From Leekyejoonella antrihumi (GTDB lineage: Bacteria > Actinomycetota > Actinomycetes > Actinomycetales > Dermatophilaceae): a stretch of 34,476 nt of DNA. The notes under the pieces were generated by a model. The model was not told where the DNA came from. It saw nothing but the letters and a program-made list of their open reading frames with translations, and searched no databases. A program made the translations under genes and the position numbers. Of this stretch, positions 8,285 through 17,603 are shown piece by piece. How positions within the stretch are numbered: the first letter of the stretch is position 1; each line of letters begins with the position of its first letter. The stretch spans positions 1-34,476 of the forward strand of contig NZ_VCQV01000046.1 in NCBI RefSeq assembly GCF_007845645.1, given 5' to 3'.

Positions 8285-9328
8285 CTACATCTTCGGCGGC
8301 TCGCCTATCGAGCGGCGTAGTTTGCGCAACTTTTTGTCGGAGACCGGACGCTCCCCCACATTCTCCGGGATCCATTCGGGGTCCGCGGACGCCGACGAAG
8401 GCTGCGTCGCCTCTCCAGTCGAGTCCTCCTGCTCGCCGTAGGCGCCCTTGGCGGGACGCCGCTTGCGCAGCGGCGGCCGCACCCCTGGGGCCAGCCGGCG
8501 GCTGGTGATGAGGAATCCCGTGTGTCCGTGCATGCGGTGCTCGGGCCGCACCGCCAGGCCTTCCAGGTGCCAGCCCCGCACCATCGACTCCCAGGCCTGC
8601 GGCTCGGTGTAGCCCCCGTGGGCGCGAAGCTCCTCGGCGACCTTCGACAGCTGTGTTGCCGTGGCGACATAGCAGATCAAGACACCACCCGGGGCCAGTG
8701 CATCGCCGACCGCCTCGAGACACTCCCATGGCGCCAGCATGTCCAGCACCACCCGATCGATGGTGGCGGCTTCGACCTCGTGCGGCAGGCTCTCGACGAG
8801 GTCCCCCACGGTGATGGTCCAGGCGGGATGGTCGGCGCCGAAGAAGGCGCGTACATTCGCGAGCGCGATGTCCGCGAACTCCTCGCGCCGCTCGAAGGAG
8901 TGCACCATGCCCTGGTCGCCGACGGCCCGCAGGAGAGACATGCTCAGGGCGCCCGATCCGACGCCCGCCTCGACGACCCGCGCGCCGGGGAAGACATCGG
9001 CCATCGTGATGATCTGGCCGGCGTCCTTCGGATAGACCACCGCGGCGCCGCGCGGCATGGACAAGACGTAGTCGGACAGCAGCGGACGGAGCACGAGGTA
9101 CTCGACACCGGCCGTATTGGTGATGGTGGTCCCGTCAGGTCGACCGAGCAGGTCGTCGTGCAGCAGGTGGCCACGGTGGGTGTGGAACTGCTTGCCCGGC
9201 GTCAGGGTCAGGGTATGCATTCGTCCCTTGGGGTCGGTCAGCTGCACTCGCTCGCCCACGGTGAACACGCCGCGGCGCGCCGCTGCGCCCGTCGGAGCGT
9301 GGCTGGCCCGGTCTTCCTGATTCGTCAC
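8285..9328 (-). CDS. trmI: tRNA (adenine-58-N1)-methyltransferase TrmI
   Basis: SAM-dependent methyltransferase forming m1A58 in the T-loop of tRNA, 347 residues. The N-terminal beta domain (about 15-85, GERVQLTDPKGRMHTLTL through GVEYLVLRPLLSDYVLSM) precedes the Rossmann domain with the SAM-binding motif VVEAGVGSGALSMSLL, the acidic strand-2 end (VHSFERREEFADIA) and VLDMLAPWECL. The tail (about 285-347) is longer and more charged than in short homologues (KRRPAKGAYGEQEDSTGEA). I chose GTG 9328 because the frame upstream of it runs antisense through the site-2 protease gene and is not protein-like. The gap from the protease stop is 11 bases, so they are probably one operon, though TAGACT 8 bases upstream could also be an internal -10. 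Confidence 0.93.
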   Translation of the reverse strand: MTNQEDRASHAPTGAAARRGVFTVGERVQLTDPKGRMHTLTLTPGKQFHTHRGHLLHDDLLGRPDGTTITNTAGVEYLVLRPLLSDYVLSMPRGAAVVYPKDAGQIITMADVFPGARVVEAGVGSGALSMSLLRAVGDQGMVHSFERREEFADIALANVRAFFGADHPAWTITVGDLVESLPHEVEAATIDRVVLDMLAPWECLEAVGDALAPGGVLICYVATATQLSKVAEELRAHGGYTEPQAWESMVRGWHLEGLAVRPEHRMHGHTGFLITSRRLAPGVRPPLRKRRPAKGAYGEQEDSTGEATQPSSASADPEWIPENVGERPVSDKKLRKLRRSIGEPPKM

Positions 9329-9339
9329 AAGGCGCGAGT

Positions 9340-10473
9340 CTATGCGTGCCCGTCGGCTCGCCGAAGCGCCCCGCCCAGCTCGGCGACCGACACGACGCCC
9401 AGCGGGCGCTGCCCGACGTCGACCACCAGGATGTGCTCCACCCCCTCGCCGGCCTCCTGTGCCGACCGCACCAGCTCGGTCACGTCGACATTCGGATCGT
9501 CGACCTCGCAGACCCAGCCATCCGGCTGCACCCGCGCCACGGCACGCAGTGGCAGCACCCTGTCCTGACCGGCAGGAATCTGCCGACGCGCGCTCGCCGT
9601 GGCCAACCCCCAGACCCTCCCGGTCCGGTCGCGCACGGCGGCATCGATGTCCGGGCGGACCTGGGCCACCAGCGTCTGGTCGTCGGCGATGCACACCGGA
9701 TGCAACACGTCGGCGATCCGCACGCGGGCGAACAGCCGCTCTGCCGTCGCGCGCGCCACCGCGTTCCCGGCCCCGAACCACAGGAAACCGGCCAGGAAGA
9801 GCGCCCAGATGACGGTGATCAGGCTGGGTCGGTGCCCATGCACCAGGGGCCAGCCGATGGCTCCAGCCACCAGCAGCACCGTCACCACCCGGCCGCACCA
9901 GCCGGCGACCAGCAGCCCGAGCGGTCGGGACCCGGAGACCTTCCAGACCGCCGCCTCGACGAGGAACCCGCCGTCCAAGGGCAGGCCGGGCAGGACGTTG
10001 AAGATCGCGACGAACGCGTTGGACCACACGAAGACGATGGTGAGCAGCCGCGGGACACCATCCGGCACCGACGGCAGCAGCAACCAGCCCAGCAGTGCCA
10101 GCACACCGTTGCTCACCGGGCCGACCACGGACACCAGCGCGCTGGACAGCGGTGAGCCGTCCTCCGCGTCGTACGCCGTGTGGCCACCCCAGAGGTCCGC
10201 CATGATCTGGCGCACGCGGTATCCGCACCACTGCCCCACCACCGCGTGCGAGAGTTCATGGGCCAGCACGGACAGCAGCAGGAGGATCGCGTAGAGCAGT
10301 GCCACGAGGTAGCCGCGGTTGCCCAGACCGGGAACGACCGTGGTGACCTGCGGCCCGAAGGTCACCACGATGACGACCGCGATCAGTGGCCAGGTGCGGC
10401 CAAGATAGATCGGGATCCCACGGATGGAGCCGATCCGCCACCCGGGAGCACGTGACGGCGTCGACGAAGGCAT
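9340..10473 (-). CDS. Site-2 protease family zinc metalloprotease (SpoIVFB-like) with CBS-like tail
   Basis: Intramembrane zinc metalloprotease of the site-2 protease family, 377 residues. About six membrane segments carry the HExxH motif (LAHELSHAV, near residue 72) and the third ligand in NVLPGLPLDGG (near residue 168). A C-terminal cytoplasmic region (about 250-377) has CBS-domain-like halves (IADVLHPVCIADDQTL; EHILVVDVGQRPLGVVSV). The substrate is unknown; relatives cleave membrane-bound factors. I placed the start at ATG 10473, which has TAGCCT 7 bases upstream, because an upstream extension would overlap the divergent recB-like start. It is head-to-head with the nuclease gene with only 43 bases between starts, and probably co-transcribed with trmI. 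Confidence 0.92.
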   Translation of the reverse strand: MPSSTPSRAPGWRIGSIRGIPIYLGRTWPLIAVVIVVTFGPQVTTVVPGLGNRGYLVALLYAILLLLSVLAHELSHAVVGQWCGYRVRQIMADLWGGHTAYDAEDGSPLSSALVSVVGPVSNGVLALLGWLLLPSVPDGVPRLLTIVFVWSNAFVAIFNVLPGLPLDGGFLVEAAVWKVSGSRPLGLLVAGWCGRVVTVLLVAGAIGWPLVHGHRPSLITVIWALFLAGFLWFGAGNAVARATAERLFARVRIADVLHPVCIADDQTLVAQVRPDIDAAVRDRTGRVWGLATASARRQIPAGQDRVLPLRAVARVQPDGWVCEVDDPNVDVTELVRSAQEAGEGVEHILVVDVGQRPLGVVSVAELGGALRRADGHA

Positions 10474-10480
10474 GGTCCGA

Positions 10481-10486
10481 AGGCTA
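10481..10486 (-). promoter_or_regulatory. -10 element of site-2 protease gene (leaderless)
   Basis: TAGCCT on the minus strand, seven bases before the ATG. It lies within the 43-base divergent space shared with the nuclease promoter. Confidence 0.5.
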
Positions 10487-10504
10487 TCTGTCGGTGCTGC
10501 GCAA

Positions 10505-10510
10505 TAAGGT
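10505..10510 (+). promoter_or_regulatory. -10 element of RecB-like nuclease gene (leaderless)
   Basis: TAAGGT, exactly six bases before ATG 10517. Its upstream half must overlap the opposing promoter. Confidence 0.5.
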
Positions 10511-10516
10511 CGGCGT

Positions 10517-11407
10517 ATGCCGCATGGAGCTCCTGCCCGCACCGAACCGGACCATTCCGCGAGTCGGCGGTCCGCACTGTCACCAAGTCGTGCCTCCGAC
10601 TTCATGCAGTGCCCGCTGCTCTACCGCTTCCGGGTGATCGACCGGTTGCCCGAGCCGCCCAGCCCGGCCGCGGCGCGCGGAACCCTGGTCCACTCCGTGC
10701 TGGAACGAGTCTTCGACGTGCCCGCCCCCGAGCGCACCCCGCAGCACGCCAAGTCGCTGCTGGCACCTCAGTGGGCCTCGCTGGTCGAGGACGATGCCGA
10801 GCTGGCGCAGCTCGTCGAGGACGGTCCGGACGGCCTCCAGAGGTGGCTGGACGACGCGGCGCGCCTGGTCGACGAGTGGTTCAAGCTCGAAGATCCGCAG
10901 CACCTCGAGCCGGCCGAGCGCGAGCTCTATGTCGAGACCGAGGCTGACGGACTCACCCTGCGTGGGTACGTCGATCGGCTGGATGTCGCACCCGATGGAC
11001 GGATCCGCGTAGTCGACTACAAGACCGGACGGTCCCCCAGCCAGGCCTTCGAGGCCAAGGCGCTGTTCCAGATGAAGTTTTATGCCTTGGTGCTGTGGCG
11101 GTTGCGCGGGGTGGTGCCCTCGCTGCTGCAGCTGGTCTATCTCGGCAACGGTGAGATTGTCCGGTTCGAGCCCGCGGAGCACGAGCTGATCGCGACCGAG
11201 CGCAAGATCAAGGCCCTGTGGTCGGCGATCGAGCAGGCCGCCGAGCAGGGCGACTGGCGGCCTCGCCCCACCAAGCTGTGCGACTGGTGCGCCCACAAGG
11301 CCCTGTGCCCCGCCTGGGGCGGCACTCCCCCGCCGCTGCCGAGCTCGGCCGACCAGCTTGCCGTCGATCCGTCGCGTTCGGGAGCCGAGACGGTCACCGA
11401 CGAGTAG
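10517..11407 (+). CDS. RecB-family PD-(D/E)XK exonuclease with iron-sulfur cysteines
   Basis: Nuclease of the RecB/Cas4-like PD-(D/E)XK superfamily, 296 residues; no helicase part. Seen in order: SPSRASDFMQCPLLYRFRVI with the first cluster cysteine (about 32), ARGTLVHSVLE (the GxxxH active-site histidine), a conserved glutamate region, VDRLDVAPDGRIRVVDYKTG (catalytic D and D-x-K), QMKFYALVLW, and the C-terminal C-x2-C-x5-C (CDWCAHKALC) that completes a 4Fe-4S-type site. All key residues are present. The role is probably DNA repair or processing; the actual substrate is unknown. The ATG is supported by a leaderless -10. The gene is convergent with the HAD gene, and a repeat cluster occupies the space between them. 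Confidence 0.93.
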   Translation: MPHGAPARTEPDHSASRRSALSPSRASDFMQCPLLYRFRVIDRLPEPPSPAAARGTLVHSVLERVFDVPAPERTPQHAKSLLAPQWASLVEDDAELAQLVEDGPDGLQRWLDDAARLVDEWFKLEDPQHLEPAERELYVETEADGLTLRGYVDRLDVAPDGRIRVVDYKTGRSPSQAFEAKALFQMKFYALVLWRLRGVVPSLLQLVYLGNGEIVRFEPAEHELIATERKIKALWSAIEQAAEQGDWRPRPTKLCDWCAHKALCPAWGGTPPPLPSSADQLAVDPSRSGAETVTDE

Positions 11408-11469
11408 CGGCCGCTCGAGCGGTTGATCCGGCAACAGGGAGTGCTCCCCGGCTGAGGTCGGTCCACCGC

Positions 11470-11945
11470 ACCCCCGGATGGTTGAGCCGGGGAGCGCGAA
11501 GCGCGAGCCGCGTCGAAACCCCCGACACCCACGCGCGAACCCCCACCAGGTTTCGACACGCCGGACTCACTCCGTTCGCCGCCGGCTCAACCAGCCGGAA
11601 TCAGGGCCGGCTCAACCCACCCCCGGATGGTTGAGCCGGGGAGCGCGAAGCGCGAGCCGCGTCGAAACCCCCGACACCCACGCGCGAACCCCCACCAGGT
11701 TTCGACACGCCGGACTCACTCCGTTCGCCGCCGGCTCAACCCACCGACGAAGAGGTTTCGACACGCCGGACTCACTTCGTTCGCCGCCGGCTCAACCCAC
11801 CGACGAAGAGGTTTCGACACGCCGGACTCACTCCGTTCGCCGCCGGCTCAACCCACCGGTATCAGGGCCGGCTCAACCCACCGACGAAGAGGTTTCGACA
11901 CGCCGGACTCACTCCGTTCGCCGCCGGCTCAACCAGCCGGTATCA
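11470..11945. repeat. Clustered GC-rich palindromic repeats between convergent genes
   Basis: A 41-base arm starting GGTTGAGCCGGGGAGCGCGA occurs at 11480-11520 and 11629-11669. A 44-base arm starting GGTTTCGACACGCCGGACTC and ending GCCGGCTCAACC occurs at 11549-11592, 11698-11741, 11754-11797 (one base different), 11810-11853 and 11891-11934. The two arm types are imperfect inverted copies of each other, and left-right pairs recur with a 149-base period. Three arms are joined by CACCGACGAAGA. It lies exactly between the stops of the nuclease and the HAD phosphatase and may end transcription on both strands. Frames through it give low-complexity repeats and I do not call them genes. Confidence 0.9.
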
Positions 11946-12650
11946 GGGCCTGCCGCCGCCCGTGGTTGCGATGGCCTGCAGCGCGAGCGCGCCCAGGTCG
12001 GCGGCGGTAAGGCCGACCAGGCTGTCGATCTGCACGACGCCACTCAGCTGCGGCAGCTCGACCACGTGCGGCACGGCGATGGTCGGCACACCCGCCGCGC
12101 GCGCCGAGTGCACTCCGGGCACCGAGTCCTCCACCGCGACACAGTCCTGCGGCTGCACCCCCAGCGCCTCCGCAGCAGTCAGGTAGGGCTCCGGATGCGG
12201 CTTGCCCTGCCGCACGATGTCTCCGGTCACCACCGCCGCAAACGTCTGTTCCGGGAGCGTGTCGATCATCACCGACGCGAATGAGTCGTAGGACATCGTC
12301 ACCAGGGCGTTCGGCATCCCCGCCGCGACACACGACTGAAGCAGCTCGCGGGCACCGGGTCGCCACGGCACGTGCTCGCGCATGGACCTGGAGACTCCGG
12401 TGAGCAGCCGGTCCACGATCTCCTCGACGGTCATGGTCACCGCGGAGTTCTCCCGGATGACCTCGGCGGAGGCAGTGAGCGTGTTGCCGACGCACTTCAG
12501 GGCGAGCTCGTCGGACCATTTTCCGCCGAAGGACTCCACGAGCTCGTGCTCCTCCCGGATCCAGTACGGCTCCGTGTCGACCAGGGTGCCGTCCATGTCC
12601 CACAGCACGGCAGCGGGACGCCACCTCTCGACATACGCCGGTTCGGGCAC
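11943..12650 (-). CDS. HAD-superfamily phosphatase (beta-phosphoglucomutase/PGP-like)
   Basis: Haloacid-dehalogenase-type hydrolase of 235 residues with a small helical cap (C1). Motif I is AVLWDMDGTLVDTEP, motif II is NALVTMS, motif III is the lysine in RQGKPHPEPYL, and motif IV is CVAVEDSVPGVHSARAAG. These are the marks of sugar-phosphate phosphatases/mutases; the substrate is not determinable. GTG 12650 starts 3 bases after the metH stop, so translation is probably coupled and the two form one operon. In many actinobacteria a HAD protein follows metH in the same way. The 3' end reaches into the edge of the repeat cluster, where the last residues (TTGGGRP) look low in constraint. Confidence 0.9.
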   Translation of the reverse strand: MPEPAYVERWRPAAVLWDMDGTLVDTEPYWIREEHELVESFGGKWSDELALKCVGNTLTASAEVIRENSAVTMTVEEIVDRLLTGVSRSMREHVPWRPGARELLQSCVAAGMPNALVTMSYDSFASVMIDTLPEQTFAAVVTGDIVRQGKPHPEPYLTAAEALGVQPQDCVAVEDSVPGVHSARAAGVPTIAVPHVVELPQLSGVVQIDSLVGLTAADLGALALQAIATTGGGRP

Positions 12651-12653
12651 GTC

Positions 12654-15600
12654 CTAGCGCTCACTCTCCGGGTCGTAGGCGAGGTTCGGCGACAGCCAGC
12701 GCTCCGCCTGCGCCATCGTCCAGCCCTTGCGGTCGGCGTAGTCCTCCACCTGGTCCTTGCCGATCCGACCGACGACGAAGTACTGCGACTGCGGATGAGA
12801 GAAGTACCAGCCGCTCACCGCCGCGCCGGGCCACATCGCCATCGAGTCCGTCAGCTCGATACCCGCCTGCTCGGTGGCGTCCAGCAGGTCCCAGATGGTG
12901 CGCTTCTCGGTGTGGTCCGGGCAGGCCGGATAGCCCGGCGCCGGGCGGACGCCCTGGTACTTCTCCGCGATGAGCGCCTCGTTGTCAAGGCTCTCGTCGG
13001 GCACGAAGCCCCACAGCCTGGTGCGGACGACGGCGTGCATCCGCTCGGCGAGCGCCTCTGCCAGCCGGTCGGCGAGGGATTCCAGCAGGATGCCGCTGTA
13101 ATCGTCCAACTCCTCCTTGAACGCCATGATCCGATCCTGCGCGCCGAGGCCGGCCGTGACCGCGAATCCGCCAATATAGTCGGGCAGCCCGGTCTCCTGC
13201 GGTGCGACGAAGTCGGCGAGTGACCGGTTGGGGACGCCCTCACGATGCTGGCCCTGCTGACGCAGGTGGTGCAGCGTCGTGCGCACCTCCTGACGCGTCT
13301 CGTCGGTGTAGACGACCACGTCGTCCCCCACCGCGTTCGCCGGGAAGAAGCCGACGACGGCGTTCGCCTGCAGCCACTTCTCCTCGATGACCTTGTCGAG
13401 CATTGTCTGGGCGTCATCCCAGAGCTTGCGCGCGACCTCACCCGAGGCCGGGTTGTTGAGGATGTCCGGGAACTTGCCCTTCATCTCCCACGCGTTGAAG
13501 AACGGCTGCCAGTCGATGTATTCGCGCAGCACCTCCAGCGGGTAGGCGGTGAAGGTCTTGGTGTAGGAGCCGGCCTGCTCATGACGGTGGTCGCACTCGG
13601 GCCCCTTGCACACGTCCTTCGCCTGCTCCAGCAGGAAGCGCGGACGAGGCGGTCGGTAACCCTCCCACTCGATGGGCGTGCGCGCCGCGCGTGCCTTCTC
13701 GATCGTCAGGATCGGGCGGTCGTTGCGCTTGGCCGCGTGCAGGCGGCGCAGGCCCTCGTAGTCCTTGTTGACCTCCTCCAGGAAGCCGTCCCGCCGCTCA
13801 TCCGACAGCAGCGCCGCCGCCGTCGGGACCGAGCGTGAGGCGTCCTTCACCCACACGACTGGGCCGTGGTACTTCGGGGTGATCTTGACCGCTGTGTGCG
13901 CGCGGGAGGTCGTCGCACCGCCGATGAGCAGCGGCCGATCCCAGCCCTGCCGCTCCATCTCCGCGGCCACGTTGACCATCTCGTCGAGCGACGGGGTAAT
14001 CAGGCCGGACAGTCCGATCATGTCGGCGTTCTCCGCCTTCGCGGTGTCCAGGATCTTCTGCGCCGGCACCATCACACCGAGATCCACAACGTCATAGTTG
14101 TTGCACTGGAGCACCACACCGACGATGTTCTTGCCGATGTCGTGCACGTCACCCTTGACCGTGGCCATGACGATCTTGCCCTTGGCCCGCTCCGTGTCAC
14201 CGGGCTTCTTCTCCGCCTCGATAAACGGGATCAGGTGGGCCACAGCCTTTTTCATCACCCGTGCGGACTTCACGACCTGCGGCAGGAACATCTTGCCGGC
14301 ACCGAACAGGTCGCCGACGACGCCCATTCCGTCCATCAGCGGACCCTCGATGACATTCAGCGGCCGCTCACCCGCCGCGGCGAGCTCGACACGCATCTCC
14401 TCCGCGTCCTCGACGATGAACTCGTCGATCCCCTTCACCAACGCGTGGGTGATGCGCTCACGGACCGGATCCTCACGCCACTTCAGCTTCTCGTCGGGTC
14501 CCTGCTCGGCGGCCTCCTTGTTGTGCTCCTCGGCCACCTCCAGCAGTCGCTCGGCCGCGTCCTCGCGCCGGTTGAGCACAACGTCCTCGATGCGCTCGCG
14601 CAGCTTCGGGTCGATCTCGTCGTAGACACCGAGCTGACCGGCATTCACGATGCCCATGGACAGCCCGGCCTGGATCGCGTTGTAGAGGAACACCGCGTGA
14701 ATCGCCTCGCGCACCGCGTTGTTGCCGCGGAACGAGAACGACACATTGGACACCCCGCCGGAGGTCAGCACACCGGGCAGGTTCTGGGTGATCCACCGGG
14801 TTGCCTCGATGAAGTCGACACCATAGTTCCGGTGCTCCTCGATGCCCGTAGCCAGCGCGAACATGTTGGCGTCGAAGATGATGTCCTCGGCGGGGAAGCC
14901 CACCTCCTTGGTGAGGATGTCGTAGGCCTTCTGGCAGATGACTTTGCGCCGCTCGAGCGTGTCCGCCTGGCCGTCCTCGTCAAACGCCATCACGACGACC
15001 GCCGCGCCATAGCGGCGGCACAGCCTGGCCTGCTCGATGAACTTCTCCGTGCCCTCCTTCATGGAGATCGAGTTGACGATGGGCTTTCCCTGGATGCACC
15101 GCAGGCCGGCCTCGATCACGTCCCACTTGGAGGAGTCGATCATGACCGGCACCTTGCAGATGTCCGGCTCGGTCGCAACCAGCTTGCAGAAGCGGTCCAT
15201 CGCCTCCACGCCGTCGATCATGCCCTCGTCCATGTTGATGTCGATGACCTGCGCGCCTGACTCGACCTGCTGCCGGGCGACATTCAACGCCGCGGCGTAG
15301 TCGCCGGCCTTGATCAGCTTGCGGAAGCGGGCCGACCCGGTGATGTTCGTGCGTTCGCCGACGTTGACGAACAGCGAGTCGGCCGTGATGTTGAACGGTT
15401 CGAGCCCGGAGAGCCGGCACGCCGACGCCACGGTCGCAGGGGTATGCGGGGCGTGCTGCTCGACGAGCCCGGCAATCGCGGCGATGTGCTCAGGGGTGGT
15501 CCCGCAGCATCCGCCGACCAGGTTCACCAGTCCGTCGCTCGCGAAGCCTTCGAGGATCTCGGCCATCTGCTGCGCCGACTGGTCGTACTCGCCGAACGCG

Positions 15601-16499
15601 TTGGGCAGACCGGCATTCGGGTAGCACGAGATGAAACAGTCGGCGATCCGGGAGAGCTCCGCGACATAGGGACGCATGTCGGCGGCGCCAAGGGCACAGT
15701 TGAAGCCGACGGCGAGCGGCCGAGCGTGCCGGATGCTGTTCCAGAAGGCCTCGGTCACCTGGCCGGACAGGGTCCGGCCGGACGCGTCGGTGATCGTCCC
15801 CGAGATGATGACCGGCCAGCGTCGGCCGCACTCGTCGAAGAGCGTCTCGAGGGCGAAGACCGCAGCCTTGGCGTTGAGGGTGTCGAAGATCGTCTCCATC
15901 AGCAGGATGTCGACGCCCCCGTCGATGAGCCCGGTGGCCTCCTCCAGATAGGCGTCGACAAGCTGCTCAAAGCTGACGTTGCGCTTGCCGGGGTCGTTGA
16001 CGTCCGGTGAGATCGAGCCGGTGCGGTTCGTCGGGCCCAGCGTGCCCGCGACATACCGCGGTCGGTCCGGGGTCTGCGCGGTCGCCTTGTCGCACGCCTC
16101 ACGCGCCAGCCGCGCGGACTCGTAGGCGAACTCGTAGGCGAACTCCTGCATGCCGTAGTCGGTCAGGGAGATGCGCTGCGCGTTGAACGTGTTGGTCTCG
16201 ATGACGTCGGCACCGGCGTCCAGATACTCGGTGTGGATGCCGCGGATAAGGTCCGGCTGAGTCAGGGACAGCAGGTCGTTGTTCCCCTTCAGGTCGCTCG
16301 GCCAGTCGGCGAAGCGGTCCCCCCGGTAGTCCTGCTCCTCGAGCTTCTGCTGCTGGATCATGGTGCCCATGGCTCCGTCGAAGATCAGGATGCGTGACCT
16401 GAGCGCTTCGGTCAGGGTGCTGGTCTGGTCTGGACGGATCAGTGCCGGGTCACGCTCCACCGTGGAGTGTGCTCGGAACTCGTCGGAGCGGCTGCTCAC
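12654..16499 (-). CDS. metH: Methionine synthase, cobalamin-dependent
   Basis: B12-dependent 5-methyltetrahydrofolate:homocysteine methyltransferase, full length at 1281 residues. Modules in order: homocysteine/zinc domain (start [13 protein letters not shown], Zn ligands in GFNCALGA and [12 protein letters not shown]); folate domain ([27 protein letters not shown]); four-helix cap; B12 domain with the cobalt-ligand motif [11 protein letters not shown], then GLSGLITPS and [10 protein letters not shown]; and the SAM-activation domain (about 950-1281, ending [15 protein letters not shown], with [12 protein letters not shown]). A 12-residue YEFAYESA-type duplication near [15 protein letters not shown] is a small oddity. 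The GTG start has Shine-Dalgarno AAGGGG about 7 bases upstream and a roughly 100-base structured leader. Confidence 0.98.
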   Translation of the reverse strand: MSSRSDEFRAHSTVERDPALIRPDQTSTLTEALRSRILIFDGAMGTMIQQQKLEEQDYRGDRFADWPSDLKGNNDLLSLTQPDLIRGIHTEYLDAGADVIETNTFNAQRISLTDYGMQEFAYEFAYESARLAREACDKATAQTPDRPRYVAGTLGPTNRTGSISPDVNDPGKRNVSFEQLVDAYLEEATGLIDGGVDILLMETIFDTLNAKAAVFALETLFDECGRRWPVIISGTITDASGRTLSGQVTEAFWNSIRHARPLAVGFNCALGAADMRPYVAELSRIADCFISCYPNAGLPNAFGEYDQSAQQMAEILEGFASDGLVNLVGGCCGTTPEHIAAIAGLVEQHAPHTPATVASACRLSGLEPFNITADSLFVNVGERTNITGSARFRKLIKAGDYAAALNVARQQVESGAQVIDINMDEGMIDGVEAMDRFCKLVATEPDICKVPVMIDSSKWDVIEAGLRCIQGKPIVNSISMKEGTEKFIEQARLCRRYGAAVVVMAFDEDGQADTLERRKVICQKAYDILTKEVGFPAEDIIFDANMFALATGIEEHRNYGVDFIEATRWITQNLPGVLTSGGVSNVSFSFRGNNAVREAIHAVFLYNAIQAGLSMGIVNAGQLGVYDEIDPKLRERIEDVVLNRREDAAERLLEVAEEHNKEAAEQGPDEKLKWREDPVRERITHALVKGIDEFIVEDAEEMRVELAAAGERPLNVIEGPLMDGMGVVGDLFGAGKMFLPQVVKSARVMKKAVAHLIPFIEAEKKPGDTERAKGKIVMATVKGDVHDIGKNIVGVVLQCNNYDVVDLGVMVPAQKILDTAKAENADMIGLSGLITPSLDEMVNVAAEMERQGWDRPLLIGGATTSRAHTAVKITPKYHGPVVWVKDASRSVPTAAALLSDERRDGFLEEVNKDYEGLRRLHAAKRNDRPILTIEKARAARTPIEWEGYRPPRPRFLLEQAKDVCKGPECDHRHEQAGSYTKTFTAYPLEVLREYIDWQPFFNAWEMKGKFPDILNNPASGEVARKLWDDAQTMLDKVIEEKWLQANAVVGFFPANAVGDDVVVYTDETRQEVRTTLHHLRQQGQHREGVPNRSLADFVAPQETGLPDYIGGFAVTAGLGAQDRIMAFKEELDDYSGILLESLADRLAEALAERMHAVVRTRLWGFVPDESLDNEALIAEKYQGVRPAPGYPACPDHTEKRTIWDLLDATEQAGIELTDSMAMWPGAAVSGWYFSHPQSQYFVVGRIGKDQVEDYADRKGWTMAQAERWLSPNLAYDPESER

Positions 16500-16601
16500 T
16501 GTTGTTCCCCTTCATGAAATTTCGATACGACCATCGCCGGCTCGGAACTACTCATCCAGGACTCTGGTGCGAGGCCGGCTCTCACCTTCGCAGTCCACGA
16601 T
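16500..16601 (-). promoter_or_regulatory. Structured 5' leader of metH
   Basis: From the predicted transcript start to the metH GTG. The arms 16570-16579 and 16536-16544 form a 9-bp GC stem with one bulged base, around an inner CCAG-AGTC-CTGG hairpin. GAGCCGGC occurs twice, so alternative pairings are possible. It does not match the cobalamin, SAM-I, SAM-IV or SAH riboswitch cores I know. It could be a leader regulator or chance structure in GC-rich DNA. Confidence 0.35.
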
Positions 16602-16607
16602 TCTTGA

Positions 16608-16613
16608 ATTTTA
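16608..16613 (-). promoter_or_regulatory. -10 element of metH
   Basis: TAAAAT on the minus strand, in a locally AT-rich patch, close to the consensus. It would start the transcript about 100 bases before the metH GTG. Confidence 0.4.
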
Positions 16614-16678
16614 GGCGATCCGACGAGCCGATGCGGCAGTCATCGAGCGTGCAACGGGCCGGAGTCCGTAGGGTGGAC

Positions 16679-16684
16679 CTGTTC
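16679..16684 (+). promoter_or_regulatory. -10 element of PAC2 gene
   Basis: TAGGGT about 29 bases before the GTG start, leaving room for the AGGAGG ribosome binding site. Confidence 0.4.
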
Positions 16685-16712
16685 AGACCACCCGAGCGGT
16701 CAGGAGGCCCTA

Positions 16713-17561
16713 GTGATCGAGTTCGAGGACGTGCCGCTTCTGCGCGACCCGATCATGATCGCAGCCTTCGAAGGCTGGAACGACGCGGGGGAGACCGCGA
16801 CGGCCACTCTGGCCCATCTCATCGGCCTGTGGGGGGCCGAACCGATCGCCGCGCTCGACCCGGAGCTCTACTACGACTTCCAGGTCAACCGGCCGCGGAT
16901 CACCGGCGACGCAGGGTCGCGCGAGATCACCTGGCCGACCACCCGGATCTTCCTCGCTCGCGACACCCCCCTGGATCGTGACGTGCTCCTGGTGCACGGG
17001 ATCGAGCCCTCGATGCGCTGGGCCGGCTTCACCAACGAGTTGATGCGGCTGATCCATGACACCGACGTCGCGATGCTGATCACCCTCGGCGGCCTGCTGG
17101 CCGATGTGCCACACACCCGCCCGATACCGGTCACCGTGACCTCGGACCACGCGGAGACGCAGCAGCGTTACAACCTGGAACCGAGCCGGTATGAAGGTCC
17201 GACCGGGATCGTCGGCGTGCTCACCGAGGCGTCCTACCGGGCCGACATACCGTCGCTGTCGTGCTGGGCCGCGGTCCCCCACTATGCCGGCGGCAGTCCA
17301 TCGCCGAAGGCCTCACTCGCCCTCCTGACCCGCCTGGAGGAACTGCTCGACACGCTGATCGGACATGCCGACCTGGCCGACCAGGCGCGCGCCTGGGAGC
17401 ACGGCGTCGACGAGCTGGCCGCCTCCGACGACGAGGTCGCCGAGTATGTGCACTCCCTCGAGGAGGCACAGGACACCACCGAGCTTCCCGAGGCCAGCGG
17501 CGACGCGATCGCCCGGGAGTTCGAGAAGTATCTGCGTCGCCGCCAGGAGGACGGGGACTGA
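16713..17561 (+). CDS. PAC2 family protein
   Basis: 282-residue protein of the PAC2 (proteasome assembly chaperone 2-like) family common in actinobacteria. It starts VIEFEDVPLLRDPIMIAAFEGWNDAGETAT, a strongly conserved opening, and contains FQVNRPRI, DVLLVHGIEPSMRW, MLITLGGLLADVPHTRPI, and the C-terminal helical, acidic tail ending FEKYLRRRQEDGD. GTG 16713 has a very good Shine-Dalgarno (AGGAGG). It is divergent from metH. Biochemical role is not established for most members; a Streptomyces member has been reported to interact with the chromosome-partition ATPase ParA, which I cite from memory. In relatives the next gene is usually mshC; here an accessory island intervenes. Confidence 0.92.
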   Translation: MIEFEDVPLLRDPIMIAAFEGWNDAGETATATLAHLIGLWGAEPIAALDPELYYDFQVNRPRITGDAGSREITWPTTRIFLARDTPLDRDVLLVHGIEPSMRWAGFTNELMRLIHDTDVAMLITLGGLLADVPHTRPIPVTVTSDHAETQQRYNLEPSRYEGPTGIVGVLTEASYRADIPSLSCWAAVPHYAGGSPSPKASLALLTRLEELLDTLIGHADLADQARAWEHGVDELAASDDEVAEYVHSLEEAQDTTELPEASGDAIAREFEKYLRRRQEDGD

Positions 17562-17603
17562 GCAACCGCCATGCGTCGACTGGATGGACGTATGGCGCCC
17601 CGG

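Noticed and set aside
9329-10231. 300-codon N-terminal extension of TrmI
   Set aside because: It is antisense to the site-2 protease gene, arginine/glycine-rich and unlike any domain; TrmI homology begins at the GTG 9328.
11480-11934. CRISPR array
   Set aside because: The repeats are regularly spaced in part, but spacers are identical or missing, arms are palindromic partners, and no cas genes are nearby (the RecB-like nuclease lacks Cas4 context).
11478-12284. Long open frame on the plus strand through the repeat array and the HAD gene
   Set aside because: It consists of translated palindromic repeats followed by antisense HAD sequence, with no ribosome site or family match.
13866-15260. 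Long plus-strand frame opposite metH
   Set aside because: Histidine/valine/aspartate-rich shadow of a strongly conserved gene; no independent support.
16500-16712. Cobalamin or SAM riboswitch before metH
   Set aside because: No B12-box-like or SAM-class core could be found; only a generic structured leader is supported.
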